Source of the DNA: an uncultured Oscillospiraceae bacterium
GTDB taxonomy: Bacteria; Bacillota; Clostridia; Oscillospirales; Oscillospiraceae
DNA: 64,000 nucleotides
Direction of reading: 5' to 3'
NCBI GenBank assembly: GCA_934646005.1
Contig: CAKUED010000004.1
Span: 1-64,000, forward strand
Shown: in pieces, positions 24,381 through 33,614 of the stretch
Layout of the letters: each line of letters begins with the position of its first letter
Position numbering within the stretch: the stretch's first letter is position 1
Translations under genes and position numbers: made by a program
Notes under the pieces: model-generated
Seen by the model: the letters and a program-made list of their open reading frames with translations, nothing else
What the model was told of the DNA's origin: nothing
Database searches by the model: none

Positions 24381-26018
24381 TCAGCTTTTTTCATAACCGG
24401 TCACGCCGTTATTTGTCATCCATTGGAGCTTTTCACCCATCAGATCGGTCAGCGTTTGCGTATCTGTCCGACCAATACCGTCCAGGTAATCACGCAGATG
24501 CAGCAGATCGTTGTATGTCAGGTATGGATAGTCGCCCTCCACATAAGTACCGTCCGGCTGAATGCTGTAATAGAGGTTATGATCCGGCATGACCCATCCA
24601 GAGCCGGTATCCTCGATCGCCAGCAGCATTCGGTCGGCAAGGGCAAAAAGCGCTTCCCGGTCCAGAAGCTCCGCCGCGTGATACAGCGCCAGACATTCGC
24701 TGACCTGATGGTTGAGCGAGATATGCGGCGTGGTATGCTCGTCCGGATGCCAGTAGTCGGGGATCAGCCAGCCGCCGTTCTCTGTGGCAATGTGGTTCGT
24801 ATCCGCATACTGGGTATAAAACGCAAGATAATGGTCGATGGCATCTTCAAACATATTGCCGCCGAATTTCTGCGCGGCTCGGATATAGAGCTCAAGCAGC
24901 TCCGTATTGAAGCGTGTGTCATAAAAGCCCGGTCCGATGCCGTAGTCGGTTTGCAGCCATCCGCTGCCCGGCTCGGTCGCCCAATAGCCATAGCTGTTCT
25001 GCCGCTGTGCCATGGTGTCAAGCATCAGAATGGTGAGCGCGGGCGCCTCCTTGCACGGCGGCGTGCGCCCAAGGAAGCCCCGGATGCAGTAGCACGCGGC
25101 GCAGCAGTAATAATAGTTCGTGCCGGTCGGTATGTAATTATAGGGAGACTCCCGGTAATAGCCCCCATAGCACCACAGCATACTGTCGTTCGTCACATAG
25201 GATACCCATGCCTTGGCGCAATTGTGGAGCTCCCAGTTCATGATCTGATCCGGCGAAGTCAAAATCAGCGCATCCGCAGCGCGCCCCTCTTCCAAACCGT
25301 GACCTGTTACCGTCAACTGAAGCCCTTCTTCGGTCTGCGTGATTTGCAGCGAGCCATCCTGGTCCGGGAGATACTCCATGGAGTCATTTTCGCGCAGGAT
25401 GACCGTGCGCGGCAGGGCAAAGAAATAGGTCGTGCCGGAGTCAAGCTCCACAACGACGACCGGGGAGGAAAAGCTCCCTTCGGCAAGCGTCTCGCAGACC
25501 CAGTCGCCGGACTCGTAGCTGTAATACCAGACGACGCCCGGTTCTGTGACCTCCTGGTCAAAAAAGACGCAGTCGCCAGAGCCGGTCGCGCGGTAGGTGG
25601 ATGCCGTCACGCCGTCAGAGACGCAATATTCCCGGCTTTCGATTTGACCGCCGTCCTGTTCGCTCGTGCTGGTAAAGACCTCGACCGTGTAGCTGGCAGA
25701 GGTCAGAACGCGGTCGGGGCTGCGCCCATCGACGGGCAGGAAAGCTACCTCATCGAGAGCCTGAACCCGATCGGGCTCGGGTTCAGGCGATGATGCAGGC
25801 TCAGATTCTTGTGCGGGTGAGGTAACATCTGGAAGCGATCCCGGAACAGGCTGCGGATCGGGCTCTTGATCCGGCGCGGGCGCGGACGCTTCGGTGTTTT
25901 CCGACACGGGCGCAGACACAGCGTCCGCCGCTACAGCGGGCGTCTCTCCAGACGAGCACGCGCAGAGCAGCGCCAGCGCCAGTGCTAAAACCAGAATGAC
26001 TATGGACCTCTCTTGCAT
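24381..26018 (-). CDS. Lipoprotein with a glucuronyl C5-epimerase-like toroid domain
   Basis: 545 residues. A lipoprotein signal ends in LLCACSS, followed by a Pro/Glu/Ser-rich spacer (about 25-85), a beta-rich middle (about 90-260), and a C-terminal helical domain with repeated Tyr/Trp/Gly motifs: 'WATEPGSGWLQTDYGIGPGF', 'DTRFNTELLELYIRAAQKFGG', 'ENGGWLIPDYWH', 'LNHQVSECLALYHAAELL', 'YPYLTYNDLLHLRDYL'. This resembles the alpha/alpha toroid of D-glucuronyl C5-epimerase C-terminal domains and polysaccharide-active proteins, but I cannot confirm the family or a catalytic set. The ribosome site is weak. It starts 18 bases after gpmI and may be co-transcribed. Confidence 0.6.
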   Translation of the reverse strand: MQERSIVILVLALALALLCACSSGETPAVAADAVSAPVSENTEASAPAPDQEPDPQPVPGSLPDVTSPAQESEPASSPEPEPDRVQALDEVAFLPVDGRSPDRVLTSASYTVEVFTSTSEQDGGQIESREYCVSDGVTASTYRATGSGDCVFFDQEVTEPGVVWYYSYESGDWVCETLAEGSFSSPVVVVELDSGTTYFFALPRTVILRENDSMEYLPDQDGSLQITQTEEGLQLTVTGHGLEEGRAADALILTSPDQIMNWELHNCAKAWVSYVTNDSMLWCYGGYYRESPYNYIPTGTNYYYCCAACYCIRGFLGRTPPCKEAPALTILMLDTMAQRQNSYGYWATEPGSGWLQTDYGIGPGFYDTRFNTELLELYIRAAQKFGGNMFEDAIDHYLAFYTQYADTNHIATENGGWLIPDYWHPDEHTTPHISLNHQVSECLALYHAAELLDREALFALADRMLLAIEDTGSGWVMPDHNLYYSIQPDGTYVEGDYPYLTYNDLLHLRDYLDGIGRTDTQTLTDLMGEKLQWMTNNGVTGYEKS

Positions 26019-26036
26019 GGCGATCTTGATTTTTCT

Positions 26037-27605
26037 TTAGACCATGCTGGGCTGCCAGCAATCGGGCGCTTCCAGCCCCATCATCGTCACGATGGTGGGA
26101 GCGACGTTCGCCAGCCCATAATGCCCGTTGTGGATGACGTACTTCGTATCCGGGTCGTAGATGATGAACGGCACGGGATTCAGCGAGTGCGCCGTGCGGA
26201 CGCTCGTCTTGCCCTTCTTCGTCTCGGTCATCTGGTCGGCGTTGCCGTGGTCGGCAGTCACGAGGACGGTGTAGCCGTACTTGTCGGCGGCCTCGATCAC
26301 ACGACCGACGCTCGCGTCCACGCACTCCATCGCGGTCACAACGGCGCTCATCACGCCCGTGTGCCCGACCATATCGCCGTTCGGATAGTTGCAGCGCAGG
26401 AAATCGTAGTCGTGCGACGCCATGGCAGCGACGAGCTTGTCAGTGATCTCCTTGGATTTCATCGCCGGCGCCTGATCGAACGGGATGATGTCGGACGGGA
26501 TCTCCTCATACGTTTCGAGCTTTTCATCCACCTTGCCGGAGCGGTTGCCGTTCCAGAAGTAGGTGACGTGCCCGTATTTCTGCGTCTCGGACACGGCGTA
26601 TTCGCGCACGCCCGCCTTGCAGAGGACCTCGGTCAGCGTGTTCTTGATGACCGGCGGCTCGACGAGGTACTTCTGCGGGATGTGCAGGTCGCCGTCATAT
26701 TCCAGCATACCGGCAAACAGCACGCCGGTGTAGTCGCCGCGGTCAAACTTGTCAAAGTCCTTGCGGTCGAATGCGAGAGAAATTTCCTGTGCGCGGTCGC
26801 CGCGGAAGTTAAAGAGGATGACGCTGTCGCCGTTTTCGATCTTCGCAACGGGCTTGCCATCCTTTGCCACGACGAACGGCAGCAGATCCTGATCGATCAT
26901 GCCGGGATTTTCGGCGCGGTAGGTCTCAATGGCGTCCTTGGCGCTGGCAAACTGGCGACCCTCCGCCTGAACGTGCGTGCGCCAGCCCTTTTCGACCATG
27001 CCCCAGTTGGCTTCGTAGCGGTCCATGGTGATGACCATGCGCCCGCCGCCGGATGCGATCTTGTATTCATGCGCATCGTCAGACAGCTCCGCCAGCACGC
27101 CCTCAAGCTGCGCGACATAGTCCAGCGCGCTCGTTGCGGGCACGTCGCGCCCATCGAGCAGGATGTGGCAGTAGACTCGCTGGATGTTCTGCTCACGCGC
27201 ATGGCGCAGCATGGCGATGAGGTGCGAGATATTGGAATGGACGTTGCCGTCGGACAGCAGACCGATAAAATGCAGCGCTTTGCCGTTTTGCAGGCAGTTA
27301 TCGGTCAGCTCCGTCCACGTTTTCGACGCGAACAGCGAGCCGTTTTCGATGGATTCCTGCACGAGCTTTGCGCCCTGCGAGTAGATCTGCCCGCAGCCGA
27401 GCGCGTTGTGACCGACCTCGGAGTTGCCCATGTCGTCGTCACTCGGCAGACCCACGGCAGTGCCGTGCGCCTTGAGCCACGTCATGGGGCAGGTCGCCAT
27501 CAGCTTATCGAGCACGGGGGTGTTCGCCTGCGCGACCGCGTCGCCGCTGCCGCCGTCACCGCGTCCCACGCCGTCCATAATGACCAATACAATCGGTTTT
27601 TTCAT
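26037..27605 (-). CDS. gpmI: 2,3-bisphosphoglycerate-independent phosphoglycerate mutase
   Basis: 522 residues, full length. It interconverts 3- and 2-phosphoglycerate in glycolysis using two Mn2+ ions. Motifs of the alkaline-phosphatase-type fold are visible: 'VLVIMDGVGRGDGGSGDAV' (first metal Asp), the phosphoserine segment 'DDDMGNSEVGHNALG', 'HILLDGRDVPATSAL', 'ILFNFRGDRAQEIS' and 'LVTADHGNADQM'. The ATG at 27605 follows GGAGGG; a longer in-frame start is rejected. Its own promoter lies upstream. Confidence 0.96.
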   Translation of the reverse strand: MKKPIVLVIMDGVGRGDGGSGDAVAQANTPVLDKLMATCPMTWLKAHGTAVGLPSDDDMGNSEVGHNALGCGQIYSQGAKLVQESIENGSLFASKTWTELTDNCLQNGKALHFIGLLSDGNVHSNISHLIAMLRHAREQNIQRVYCHILLDGRDVPATSALDYVAQLEGVLAELSDDAHEYKIASGGGRMVITMDRYEANWGMVEKGWRTHVQAEGRQFASAKDAIETYRAENPGMIDQDLLPFVVAKDGKPVAKIENGDSVILFNFRGDRAQEISLAFDRKDFDKFDRGDYTGVLFAGMLEYDGDLHIPQKYLVEPPVIKNTLTEVLCKAGVREYAVSETQKYGHVTYFWNGNRSGKVDEKLETYEEIPSDIIPFDQAPAMKSKEITDKLVAAMASHDYDFLRCNYPNGDMVGHTGVMSAVVTAMECVDASVGRVIEAADKYGYTVLVTADHGNADQMTETKKGKTSVRTAHSLNPVPFIIYDPDTKYVIHNGHYGLANVAPTIVTMMGLEAPDCWQPSMV

Positions 27606-27647
27606 TTGTGTATCCCTCCGAAAAAACAATTTTCGCATTTGGGGACT

Positions 27648-27676
27648 ATTCTACAACATTTTTCCGCATCTTACAA
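27648..27676 (-). promoter_or_regulatory. gpmI promoter
   Basis: TTGTAA (27676..27671), 17-base spacer, TAGAAT (27653..27648), about 45 bases upstream of the gpmI start. Confidence 0.68.
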
Positions 27677-27693
27677 TGCGTAAAATGTGAATT

Positions 27694-28548
27694 TTATTTT
27701 TTCAGCCGTTCAATATGCGCCTGTGCCAGCGCGTGCACGCCCACAAAATCGACGTGCGGGTTATAAAGTGCCTCCAGCTCGTCGTGCAGCGCCTTTGCCT
27801 GCGCAAGGATGGGGCAGACGCGCTCGCAGACCTCCGCAAGCTGTTCCTCCGCCGCAGCGTCGTCCAGACGGCAGCACGCGCCGCTGTCCGGCAGGAAAAA
27901 GCCCTCCGAGCGCGCCGGATGCAGGGGAGAGCGCAGGTCGATGAGGCGTCTTCCCAGCAGCACCGACGCCTCCGCGCGCGCTGAAAGCTCCCGCGCAGGC
28001 AGGCGCTCTGCCTTCGCGGGCGTGAGGTCGCACAGACCCTCGCAGGTGATGGCGCGGGCGAAGCGCCCGGCTGCGTGCGCCTGCCACGGCTCGGCTTCCT
28101 CCGGCGCGTCCTCTGCGCGCAGCAGCGCATACGCCTCGCGGTAGCGCGACTTGTACGCGCTGTTTAAGGATACGATCAAAGACAGCTTCGCCCGCACCGC
28201 CGCGATGTCGTAAAACTGCCCCAGGTCGAGATACGCCCCGGCGGCAGCCGGATAGGGGACATCCAGAACGTGCGGCGCAGTGCCGTCCACATACCCCACG
28301 TTCCACGCCGGGACGCACACCGCGTCGAGCGAGTGTGGGTCGCCGGAGCAGCGCACGCGCTCGGCGGCGAGCCCCGCTTCCTCTGCCGCGGCGGCGATGG
28401 CTTTCATAAACGTCGATTTGCCGCAGCCCGGGCCGCCCTTGATGACCCACAGAAACATCCCGCCGCGCGGCGGGCAGAAGTCGTCATACAGAGAGTAAAA
28501 GCCGCGCGCCGTGTTGCCGCCGAGAAAATATTCCGTCATAGTCTGCAT
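27694..28548 (-). CDS. P-loop ATPase of unknown function (PRK06851-like)
   Basis: 284 residues. Walker A is 'LWVIKGGPGCGKSTFMKAIA' at about 32-51. The remainder has 'ERVRCSGDPHSLDAVCVPAWNVGYVDGTAPHVLD', a pattern I associate with the uncharacterised PRK06851-type ATPases of Firmicutes. Those I remember are longer (about 360) with a second P-loop; here only one is visible, so it may be a single-unit form. The ATG at 28548 follows GGGAGGG. A long Arg-rich in-frame extension upstream crosses the recG terminator and is rejected. It lies between recG and gpmI without an obvious functional link. Confidence 0.7.
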   Translation of the reverse strand: MQTMTEYFLGGNTARGFYSLYDDFCPPRGGMFLWVIKGGPGCGKSTFMKAIAAAAEEAGLAAERVRCSGDPHSLDAVCVPAWNVGYVDGTAPHVLDVPYPAAAGAYLDLGQFYDIAAVRAKLSLIVSLNSAYKSRYREAYALLRAEDAPEEAEPWQAHAAGRFARAITCEGLCDLTPAKAERLPARELSARAEASVLLGRRLIDLRSPLHPARSEGFFLPDSGACCRLDDAAAEEQLAEVCERVCPILAQAKALHDELEALYNPHVDFVGVHALAQAHIERLKK

Positions 28549-28565
28549 AAAGACCCTCCCAAAAA

Positions 28566-28599
28566 TAAACTGTCGTGTACATAAATATGTACACGACAG
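28566..28599 (-). terminator. recG terminator
   Basis: TGTCGTGTACATA and its complement form a near-loopless perfect stem (13-14 bp), followed on the minus strand by TTTATTTTT. Confidence 0.88.
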
Positions 28600-28612
28600 C
28601 GGGAGTATGCAG

Positions 28613-30682
<2,070 letters not shown>

Positions 30683-30720
30683 GGCACACACTCCTTTCTG
30701 TTTTTCTATCAGTATGAATC

Positions 30721-30749
30721 AGTATAATTTATAAAAAAGCAAAAAACAA
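30721..30749 (-). promoter_or_regulatory. recG promoter
   Basis: TTGTTT (30749..30744), 17-base spacer, TATACT (30726..30721). Confidence 0.68.
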
Positions 30750-30780
30750 GGCAGACCGTTCGGTACTGCCTGCAAAAATG

Positions 30781-30811
30781 AAAAATCCCTCCGGTAAAAA
30801 CCGGAGGGGAT
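30781..30811 (-). terminator. rpsT terminator
   Basis: ATCCC(C)TCCGGT pairs with ACCGGAGGGAT around a short T loop, then TTTTTCATTTTT on the minus strand, 10 bases after the S20 stop. Confidence 0.88.
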
Positions 30812-30820
30812 CATTCATCC

Positions 30821-31084
30821 TCATGCCATCTTGTTGAGCTTCAGGGTAATGCCGCTCTTCTTGCGGGCAGCGTTATTCTTATGAATAATTCCCTTGCTGA
30901 CAGCCTTGTCGATGGTCTTCACCGCAGCCTTGTACGCGCTATCGGCCTGCTCCTGGTTGCCTGCGGCAACGGCGGCGTCAAACTTCTTCAGCGTGCTTTT
31001 CAGAACGGACTTGTCCGCTTTGTTGCGCTCGTTGTTGACCTTGGATACCAGAACTCTCTTCTTGGCAGACTTAATGTTGGGCAT
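30821..31084 (-). CDS. rpsT: 30S ribosomal protein S20
   Basis: 87 residues, typical S20: 'MPNIKSAKKRVLVSKVNNERNKADKS' at the N-terminus, Lys-rich helices, and the family ending 'GIIHKNNAARKKSGITLKLNKM'. It binds the 5' domain of 16S rRNA. The ATG at 31084 follows TGGAGGAGGTG. The longer in-frame start upstream is outside the family pattern. Monocistronic, with its own promoter and terminator, next to the divergent spore protease gene (the S20/gpr neighbourhood is common in Firmicutes). Confidence 0.97.
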   Translation of the reverse strand: MPNIKSAKKRVLVSKVNNERNKADKSVLKSTLKKFDAAVAAGNQEQADSAYKAAVKTIDKAVSKGIIHKNNAARKKSGITLKLNKMA

Positions 31085-31144
31085 GACTACACCTCCTCCA
31101 ATAGCGTTTACGCGGAACAGCGTTTTTGCTCCATGCAGAAACAC

Positions 31145-31173
31145 ATTATAACGGGGTTCTTCGATAAAATCAA
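31145..31173 (-). promoter_or_regulatory. rpsT promoter
   Basis: TTGATT (31173..31168), 17-base spacer, perfect TATAAT (31150..31145). Confidence 0.8.
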
Positions 31174-31204
31174 TCCCTTTTTTCAGCTTTTGCCAAAAAA
31201 TTTC

Positions 31205-31233
31205 GCATATTGTTTCCGGCAGCGCGCAAAATA
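31205..31233 (+). promoter_or_regulatory. Candidate forespore (sigma-G/F-type) promoter of gpr
   Basis: GCATA at 31205-31209 and CAAAATA at 31227-31233, 17 bases apart, match the sigma-G consensus (GHATR, about 18, CATNHTA) except for one base in the -10. No sigma-A promoter is visible before gpr. Confidence 0.5.
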
Positions 31234-31251
31234 GCTGCGAGGTGATGGATT

Positions 31252-32100
31252 TTGGCAGTCAGAACAGACCTTGCAGTCGAGGAACACGCGCTCTGGGAAC
31301 GCTCGGCAGGGGAGCAGACAGCGCTGCCCGGCGTACAGGCAAGCCGCCGCGACGTGCGCGGCGTGGGCGTCCATACGGTGAAGATCCTGGATGATGAGGG
31401 CGCGCGGCAGCTCCATAAGCCCATCGGGATCTATCTGACGCTGGAAACTGACCCACTGCGGCGGCGCGAGCCGAGCGGCTTTTCGCGCACGGTGCGCGTG
31501 ATGAGCGCCGAGCTCGGCAAATTTCTCGACCGTGAAAAGCGCACGCTTGTCGTGGGGCTGGGAAATGCCGCCGTCACGCCGGACGCCGTTGGACCGCTCG
31601 CGCTGCGCAGCCTGATCGTGACGCGCCATCTGCCTGTTCTCACGCAGCACGGCGGCTTTTGCAGCGTCAGTGCGCTCGAACCGGGCGTGCTGGGGACGAC
31701 CGGCATGGAGAGCGCCGAGACCGTCCGCGCGGTTGTGCAGGCGGCGCAGCCGGAGCAGATCGTGGTGATCGACGCGCTCGCGGCGGCTGACCCTGCGCGC
31801 ATCTGTGCCAGCATCCAGCTCACCGACACCGGCATCGTGCCAGGCTCGGGCGTGGGCAACAGCCGCGCCGCGTTTAACTGCGAGACGCTCGGCGCGCCCG
31901 TCGTGGCGATCGGCGTCCCGACGGTCGTGGACGCGCAGTCGCTGCTGCCGGAGGGACAGATGTGCGCGCCGGGCATGATCGTCACCCCGCGCGATATTGA
32001 CGCGCGCGTGCGCGAGACGGCGCAGGTGATCGGCTATGCGCTCGACCTGGCGCTGCACCGCGGGCTGCGGCTGGAGGACGTAGCGTGTTTTCTGGCATAA
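31252..32100 (+). CDS. gpr: Spore germination protease Gpr
   Basis: 282 residues. Gpr degrades small acid-soluble spore proteins when a spore germinates. The protein opens with 'AVRTDLAVEEHALW', close to the pro-sequence/mature boundary motif of Gpr, and contains 'VVGLGNAAVTPDAVGPLA', 'PGVLGTTGMESAETV', 'VVIDALAAADPARICASIQLTDTGIVPGSGVGNSR' and 'VIAIGVPTVVDA'-type segments, diagnostic for peptidase family A25. The start is a TTG at 31252 after GAGGTGA; the nearby ATG at 31245 is in another frame. Its presence is direct evidence for endospore formation. Confidence 0.93.
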   Translation: MAVRTDLAVEEHALWERSAGEQTALPGVQASRRDVRGVGVHTVKILDDEGARQLHKPIGIYLTLETDPLRRREPSGFSRTVRVMSAELGKFLDREKRTLVVGLGNAAVTPDAVGPLALRSLIVTRHLPVLTQHGGFCSVSALEPGVLGTTGMESAETVRAVVQAAQPEQIVVIDALAAADPARICASIQLTDTGIVPGSGVGNSRAAFNCETLGAPVVAIGVPTVVDAQSLLPEGQMCAPGMIVTPRDIDARVRETAQVIGYALDLALHRGLRLEDVACFLA

Positions 32101-32163
32101 TGTTTTTTGGCGTTATGTTAAGCAGATTATCTAAAAATTTTTGTATTCGGCGGAAATTGTTCC

Positions 32164-32239
32164 TGTTGATAAACCTGTTGAAGATGTGAATAACTCTTGT
32201 ATTTCGGGAATTATTCACATCATGCACAGTTTATGCACA
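32164..32239. other. Cluster of DnaA-box-like nonamers
   Basis: Three perfect TTATNCACA boxes occur in 76 bases: 32185-32193 (reverse), 32211-32219 and 32231-32239. Two one-mismatch boxes lie at 32164-32172 (reverse) and 32220-32228. Two of the perfect boxes form the arms of an inverted repeat. The preceding 60 bases are A+T-rich for this genome. No dnaA or dnaN is nearby. The remainder of the gene-free stretch 32101-32522 shows no other clear feature apart from the next promoter. Confidence 0.6.
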
Positions 32240-32462
32240 GGTGCGGGAACGGAATTTTTCGGTGCGGAAATCGGTAACAAAAAACGAACAAGCTCCGCCG
32301 TATTTGCTTTGGTAAAGGCGTTACGTCAACTTTAAAACGCGGAAAACCGATCTAAAAAGTTTCCGTTTGTGCAAAAACCACGGTTTTGTACCGGGCGCGC
32401 CGCGTGATTCGGGTAAAATGTCGATTTTGTACAGAACGGAGCGTTTTTTTCGGAAAATAGGC

Positions 32463-32490
32463 TTGCAATCGGGGCATAATGCGTTATGAT
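32463..32490 (+). promoter_or_regulatory. Promoter of the SemiSWEET-like gene
   Basis: TTGCAA, 16-base spacer, TATGAT, about 30 bases before the start codon. Confidence 0.6.
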
Positions 32491-32522
32491 AGGCGAGAAA
32501 ACAATCCAGGGAGGCATTTAGA

Positions 32523-32831
32523 ATGCAGAATATGCTTGAGGCGATGATGCTCATCTGCTTTGGCTTTTCGTGGCCGATCTCGCTTATCAACAATTATCGC
32601 ACGCGCACGGCACATGGCATGAGCCTGCCGTTCATCCTGCTCATCATTTTCGGCTATCTCTGCGGCATCGCCGCCAAGATCATCGCCGGAAAGGTCAACT
32701 ATGTGCTGATCGTCTATTTCTTCAATCTCTTCGCGGTGAGCCTGAATCTGGTCGTCTATTTCCGCAACCGCAAGATCGACCAGCAGGTACATAAGGACGC
32801 AAACTCAAAAAAGGTCACGATCAAGTCTTGA
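32523..32831 (+). CDS. SemiSWEET/PQ-loop small membrane transporter
   Basis: 102 residues with three hydrophobic helices, the size of a SemiSWEET protomer, which works as a dimer to pass sugars or similar small molecules. The first helix contains 'ICFGFSWPISLINNYRTRTAHG', a PQ-loop-type motif in which Pro sits in the kink. 'LIIFGYLCGIAAKII' and 'YFFNLFAVSLNLVVYFRNRK' are the other helices. GGGAGG lies upstream of the ATG. The stop is followed directly by the promoter of the structured RNA. The substrate is unknown. Confidence 0.82.
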   Translation: MQNMLEAMMLICFGFSWPISLINNYRTRTAHGMSLPFILLIIFGYLCGIAAKIIAGKVNYVLIVYFFNLFAVSLNLVVYFRNRKIDQQVHKDANSKKVTIKS

Positions 32832-32855
32832 CTTTTTCTATAATACTGCTATATT
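32828..32855 (+). promoter_or_regulatory. Promoter of the structured non-coding RNA
   Basis: TTGACT, 16-base spacer, TATATT, overlapping the end of the SemiSWEET gene. An internal TATAAT sits too close to the -35 to serve. Start site expected near 32862. Confidence 0.65.
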
Positions 32856-32861
32856 TAGTAG

Positions 32862-33209
32862 TAGGTATTTTTACAACTTCATAGATGTGCTCAGGGACGT
32901 GTAACTCGGGTATGCTGCGGCAGACCCGGGTGAAAAAGGAAGGGGTAACCAAACCCGCGCGACCGGCGCCGTGGACTCAAGGATGCACCGAGGCGGTATG
33001 ACCGCTGGGGCGAAAGCCCGTCATTGCAGATATTTTTCTGTGAGAAGACAGGTTGCAAACGTGGCAGGAAACTGCCGTGGAGTGAGACGGAAGACTTGCT
33101 GTCCCCCGTGCGTATGCACGGTTTCATTCGATTTGAGCGCATTCGGGCGTGCTTCTCCGAATGCAGAATTTCGCAGTGCACGCCGGTCGATGTGACCGGC
33201 GTTTTGTTT
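32862..33209 (+). ncRNA. Structured non-coding RNA of about 345 nt, family not assigned
   Basis: A promoter-to-terminator unit with no ribosome-bound ORF. Stems visible by eye: CTCGGGT/ACCCGGG (32905-32930); GCGGT-ATG-ACCGC (32993-33005); GGGC-GAAA-GCCC (33008-33019) and GGCAG-GAAA-CTGCC (33063-33076), both with GNRA loops; CCGTGC-GTAT-GCACGG (33106-33121); and a 7-bp stem at 33140-33163. It ends in CGCCGGTC-GATGT-GACCGGCG followed by TTTTGTTT (33181-33209). It lacks the conserved signatures of tmRNA, RNase P RNA and the signal-recognition RNA. The size and complexity resemble large clostridial RNAs such as raiA-type RNAs, but I cannot assign a family without a covariance search. Confidence 0.7.
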
Positions 33210-33220
33210 CTGTGCCGTTA

Positions 33221-33256
33221 AGCCGCCGTTTTCTTGGAAAACAGGCGGTATTTTTG
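33221..33256 (+). terminator. Second terminator behind the structured RNA
   Basis: CCGCCGTTTTC pairs with GAAAAC(A)GGCGG across TTG, with one bulged A, followed by TATTTTTG. It is a back-up stop after the terminator at 33181-33209. Confidence 0.75.
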
Positions 33257-33266
33257 TATGCTGCCG

Positions 33267-33600
33267 CACGTCCGTAGTGTTACTAGTCACGCGCCGTCCT
33301 GCCAGACGGAGCGTGCCGATACAGACCCGGTCTCGTCCCCCTGAGACCGACTGCCGACGGACCGTGTGTGGGGCATACGGTCTACTGCCCACGGGCTTCG
33401 GTACTGGGAACGCCGAAGCCCGTGCACGCAGGGCTTGGGTAACCGCTAATAAAATCGCCTGCGGTTATCAGCGGATCTTTTGCCCCAACTGTGCAGTTTG
33501 AAAAACTTGAAAGACATCCAGTATTCCTGCGTTTTTCAAACTTTCATTTGTGTCAAAGCCTCTCGCTGATAACTCTTGCCGATTTCATCAGCGGTTACTT
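33267..33600 (+). promoter_or_regulatory. Long structured leader before the DUF4430-like gene
   Basis: The outer arms CACGTCCGT and ACGGACCGTG (33268-33366, one bulge) enclose CACGC-G-CCGTC...GACGG-A-GCGTG and CGGTCTC-GTCCCCCT-GAGACCG, giving a multi-branch junction. Next comes an 11-bp stem ACGGGCTTCGG...CCGAAGCCCGT. Then the arms GTTTGAAAAAC and GTTTTTCAAAC lie about 20 bases apart, and TAACCGC/GCGGTTA repeats follow, the last copy just before the ribosome site. This layout could switch translation or termination. No known riboswitch consensus (including the B12 box) was recognised. Confidence 0.5.
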
Positions 33601-33614
33601 GGGAGGAATGGAAT

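Noticed and set aside
32828-32843. TATAAT at 32838 as -10 of the ncRNA promoter
   Set aside because: Only about 5 bases from TTGACT; the TATATT at 32850 has the proper spacing.
32862-33209. Small open frames (about 60-120 codons) on both strands of the structured RNA
   Set aside because: No ribosome sites, composition unlike neighbouring proteins, and they span the stems and terminator.
33480-33500. CCCCAACTGTGCAG resembling part of the cobalamin riboswitch core (CCCCGCAACTGTA)
   Set aside because: The other conserved blocks (GGTGAAA...CC, GCCACTG, the B12 box) are missing at the expected distances on either strand, so this is a chance match despite the transcobalamin-like genes nearby.
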